From IMG/VR virus record IMGVR_UViG_3300008954_002049, positions 1-41,265 of that record: a DNA stretch of 41,265 nucleotides; one strand, written 5' to 3'. The translations under genes were made by a program, and so were the position numbers. The DNA is from a virus. The notes below the pieces were generated by a model that was not told the origin of the DNA, did not search any database, and saw nothing but the letters and a program-made list of their open reading frames with translations. Below, piece after piece: positions 39,384 to 41,265 of this stretch (the first letter of the stretch is position 1; every line of letters starts with the position of its first letter).

Positions 39384-39901
39384 AGGATTATCTTAATCAA
39401 GGGGAGGGAGCCGCAACCCTTACAGGTGGTCTCCAAGGTAGGCCCCACCACCCGCACCTGAAGGGGATGACAGAGGCTCGGGGAGGTCTGAAGCGAGGGA
39501 CAGCGAACCTTCTTCATCAAGAGAGTTGAATCTGCTCTCCGATACGTCCTGATAGGACCACCGCAGGGGGAGCAGACCACATGGACGAGCCCCGGAGCCA
39601 ACCAGACGTTGACAAACTGGTAAATGCACCGGGAGCACTTCAGAACCTCCGTCCCCGAAAAGGAGCCCTCTCTGGGGGACCAGTCTGGGTAAAGGCTCTC
39701 CGGAAGCTGCCCAGCGGGGCAACCTGACCCGTGCTCGGGTCGTGGGCCCCGCCACCACTCATGGCAGTGGAGGCACTTCGACAGCTTGCTATCACCGAGC
39801 CCGCCCTGTGAGGCTAGGATCCCCCCGTAGCTGCTCCAGCCAGGGCCCGGGTCTCTCGCCTGGAAGCCGGGTGGGGCTCCAATGGGGGGTTTCCAAGCCA
39901 T
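39377..39901 (-). CDS. Unknown 174-residue protein with zinc-ribbon cysteines
   Basis: ATG at 39901 with GGAG upstream. Paired cysteines CLHC (about residue 43), CSRC and CSPCGG (about 89-114), and CKGCG near the C-terminus suggest one or two zinc ribbons. Function unknown. Confidence 0.6.
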   Translation of the reverse strand: MAWKPPIGAPPGFQARDPGPGWSSYGGILASQGGLGDSKLSKCLHCHEWWRGPRPEHGSGCPAGQLPESLYPDWSPREGSFSGTEVLKCSRCIYQFVNVWLAPGLVHVVCSPCGGPIRTYRRADSTLLMKKVRCPSLQTSPSLCHPLQVRVVGPTLETTCKGCGSLPLIKIILC

Positions 39902-39921
39902 CGCTTCGCTCCTACTCCCCG

Positions 39922-39946
39922 CTATACGAACGAGGTCCCCATTATT
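39922..39946 (-). promoter_or_regulatory. Phage promoter-like motif (AATAAT-N14-TATAG)
   Basis: Minus strand AATAAT (39946-39941), 14 nt, TCG then TATAG ending at 39922. It overlaps the stop codon of the methyltransferase gene and precedes ATG 39901 by about 20 nt. Confidence 0.45.
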
Positions 39947-41265
39947 GCCGGCTCTTGTGGAGGATCATGTACACCGTATTGATCCGAGTGCCTGATTCAA
40001 GGAAAGACTCAGGGGGGAGATCGGTGAAGAGATGCCCCCACCGGGACTTCTGACTCTTCGCCCAGGCCCGGAACCGCTTGTGCTTCGCGGTGCTGCCCAG
40101 GTCCGCGGAGATAGGCAGCACCGCGACCAGAGTGCCCCCCGGAGCCAGGAAGTCAAAGGCGTGGGTGACGTGCTCCATCCAGTGAGTCCCGTAGAACGGG
40201 GGGTTCATCACCACATGGGTGTAGATCGGATTGGCGGGGAGGTTCAGGAAGTTCGCCGGAATCACGGTGAGGCGAGGATTGTTGATCCCCTCCAGGGCAG
40301 AGACGCGGTCAGGATGAATCTCCACCGCGTCCACCTGACCGGCACCCTGACTCAGAAGATGGCGGACGATATGACCCGTTCCAGCGGACGGCTCCAACAC
40401 CCGGGAGCCTTCGGAAAAGCGAACCCGATCGAGGATCTTCCCCACGACCGGGCTCGGAGTCGGGTAGAAGCTGAGATTCTTTGCGGGGAGGCCCGCCTTG
40501 GTCTTGAGGCTGTCCGCCGTGTCCCCACGAGGAGCCGCGTCCGGGAGAACCTCCCCGTAGTAGTCCGCCAGGACTTGATTGGCCTTCTCGACCAGATCAT
40601 CCCGCCGGAACCAGAGGTGTGCGTTCCCATTCTTGAAACACCGCACGCGGAAATAGGGAGTCTCCGCGTAGGACTGTCGGGGGTTGTAGCCCCGGCCCCG
40701 GGTTTCCTCGATCGCCTTGGTCAGGGCACCGGGCTCCGGCTTCTTGCCGTCCAAGACAGCGAAGACACGCTCGATATCCGCCATCGTGTCCCGCATCCCG
40801 GAGTGGTAATTCCACGACCCCCACGAGTCGAACACGTTGGTCAGAATGATCCGGGTCCCGAGCTTGAACCCGTCGTGAGACTTGAACCTCCGATCCAAGT
40901 GCGTGAAAGCTCTGGCGAGCCCACGCTGAAAGATGAGGTTGGCGTCTGAGAGCAGGCTCTCAAGAATCCCCCGAACGTTGTCCACCGTGACCTCAGGCAC
41001 GTCCCCACAGAGATCCTTCTCCAGGTCTTCCTTCGCCTTCCGGTCCATCAGGGTCCCCATCCCTGTCAAGACGACGAGGTTCTTCCAGACACGGGCGTCC
41101 ACGTACTTACGCCACACGTCCAAAGACGCCTCCGGATCGAACTGCTGGAAGAGGCGACGATAGGCCCCATCCTCAGAGCGGTCGCGGAGGGCAAAGACGG
41201 CAGCCCCGTGAGCCTCCCGGGCGATCACTGCTGCCTCATCCACCATGTCATGACCCGCCTGGATC
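39942..41265 (-). CDS. DUF4942-type N6-adenine methyltransferase (open at right edge)
   Basis: At least 434 residues from ATG 41246; the frame stays open to the window edge, so the true start may lie outside. The N-terminal part (to about residue 240) matches the DUF4942 pattern: LTNVFDSWGSWNYHSGMRD, then RVRCFKNGNAHLWFRRDDLV. The C-terminal part is a class I SAM methyltransferase: FYPTPSPVV, VLEPSAGTGHIVRHLL (motif I), AVEIHPDRV (acidic loop) and MNPPFYG (the NPPF catalytic motif). It would methylate adenine in DNA, perhaps for protection from host restriction. Confidence 0.85.
   Translation of the reverse strand, partial: IQAGHDMVDEAAVIAREAHGAAVFALRDRSEDGAYRRLFQQFDPEASLDVWRKYVDARVWKNLVVLTGMGTLMDRKAKEDLEKDLCGDVPEVTVDNVRGILESLLSDANLIFQRGLARAFTHLDRRFKSHDGFKLGTRIILTNVFDSWGSWNYHSGMRDTMADIERVFAVLDGKKPEPGALTKAIEETRGRGYNPRQSYAETPYFRVRCFKNGNAHLWFRRDDLVEKANQVLADYYGEVLPDAAPRGDTADSLKTKAGLPAKNLSFYPTPSPVVGKILDRVRFSEGSRVLEPSAGTGHIVRHLLSQGAGQVDAVEIHPDRVSALEGINNPRLTVIPANFLNLPANPIYTHVVMNPPFYGTHWMEHVTHAFDFLAPGGTLVAVLPISADLGSTAKHKRFRAWAKSQKSRWGHLFTDLPPESFLESGTRINTVYMILHKSRQ

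Overview
The window reads as part of a large, GC-rich genome of a contractile-tailed (myovirus-type) phage or prophage. The evidence is a tail sheath protein at the left edge, a giant tail or baseplate-like protein, a holin-like and a peptidoglycan-binding protein, a phage-style replication and nucleotide block (DnaB-like helicase, loader-like protein, SNF2 helicase, NAD-dependent ligase, thymidine kinase, dCTP deaminase, DNA methyltransferases), dense ATGA gene overlaps and many homing or intein elements. The host cannot be named from this sequence.

Layout. 1-4580 is transcribed rightward: tail sheath, a free-standing homing endonuclease and a small unknown gene. 4581-6344 is a gene-free array of 27 recognisable units. 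Each unit has a constant imperfect hairpin, an invariant GCAGGTATTGA-like segment and a variable stretch that often forms its own hairpin. It sits where rightward and leftward transcription converge and is followed by two DnaA boxes and several perfect hairpins (6345-6544). From 6545 to the right edge every gene is on the minus strand. 6545-8554 holds small unknown genes. 8558-14805 is a replication and repair cluster in which DNA ligase is made as two pieces, each carrying half of a split intein, 3.8 kb apart. 14857-15914 holds an ExbB/MotA-like membrane protein and a promoter-to-terminator interval that looks like a structured non-coding RNA. 15927-22277 holds two unknown genes, nucleotide metabolism, a methyltransferase broken into two genes, and a helicase with a loader-like partner. 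22270-26349 is an SNF2-type helicase with two LAGLIDADG inteins in its two key ATPase motifs. 26416-34626 returns to structural and lysis genes plus an HNH endonuclease. 34716-41265 is an accessory block of mostly unknown small genes with a response-regulator-like protein and a DUF4942-type methyltransferase at the edge.

How the genes fit together. The ligase, helicases, loader-like protein, thymidine kinase and dCTP deaminase form a replication and dNTP-supply set. The methyltransferases would modify phage DNA. The holin-like and PG-binding proteins and the large tail protein belong to late functions. Two regulatory themes recur: a promoter-like motif (AA-x-[TA][TA]T, 14 nt, TCG-TATA[CG]) before several operons, and hairpins that cover the ribosome-binding site.

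The best candidates for something undescribed are the repeat-hairpin array at 4581-6344, the split-intein ligase, the split methyltransferase and the candidate RNA at 15594-15884.
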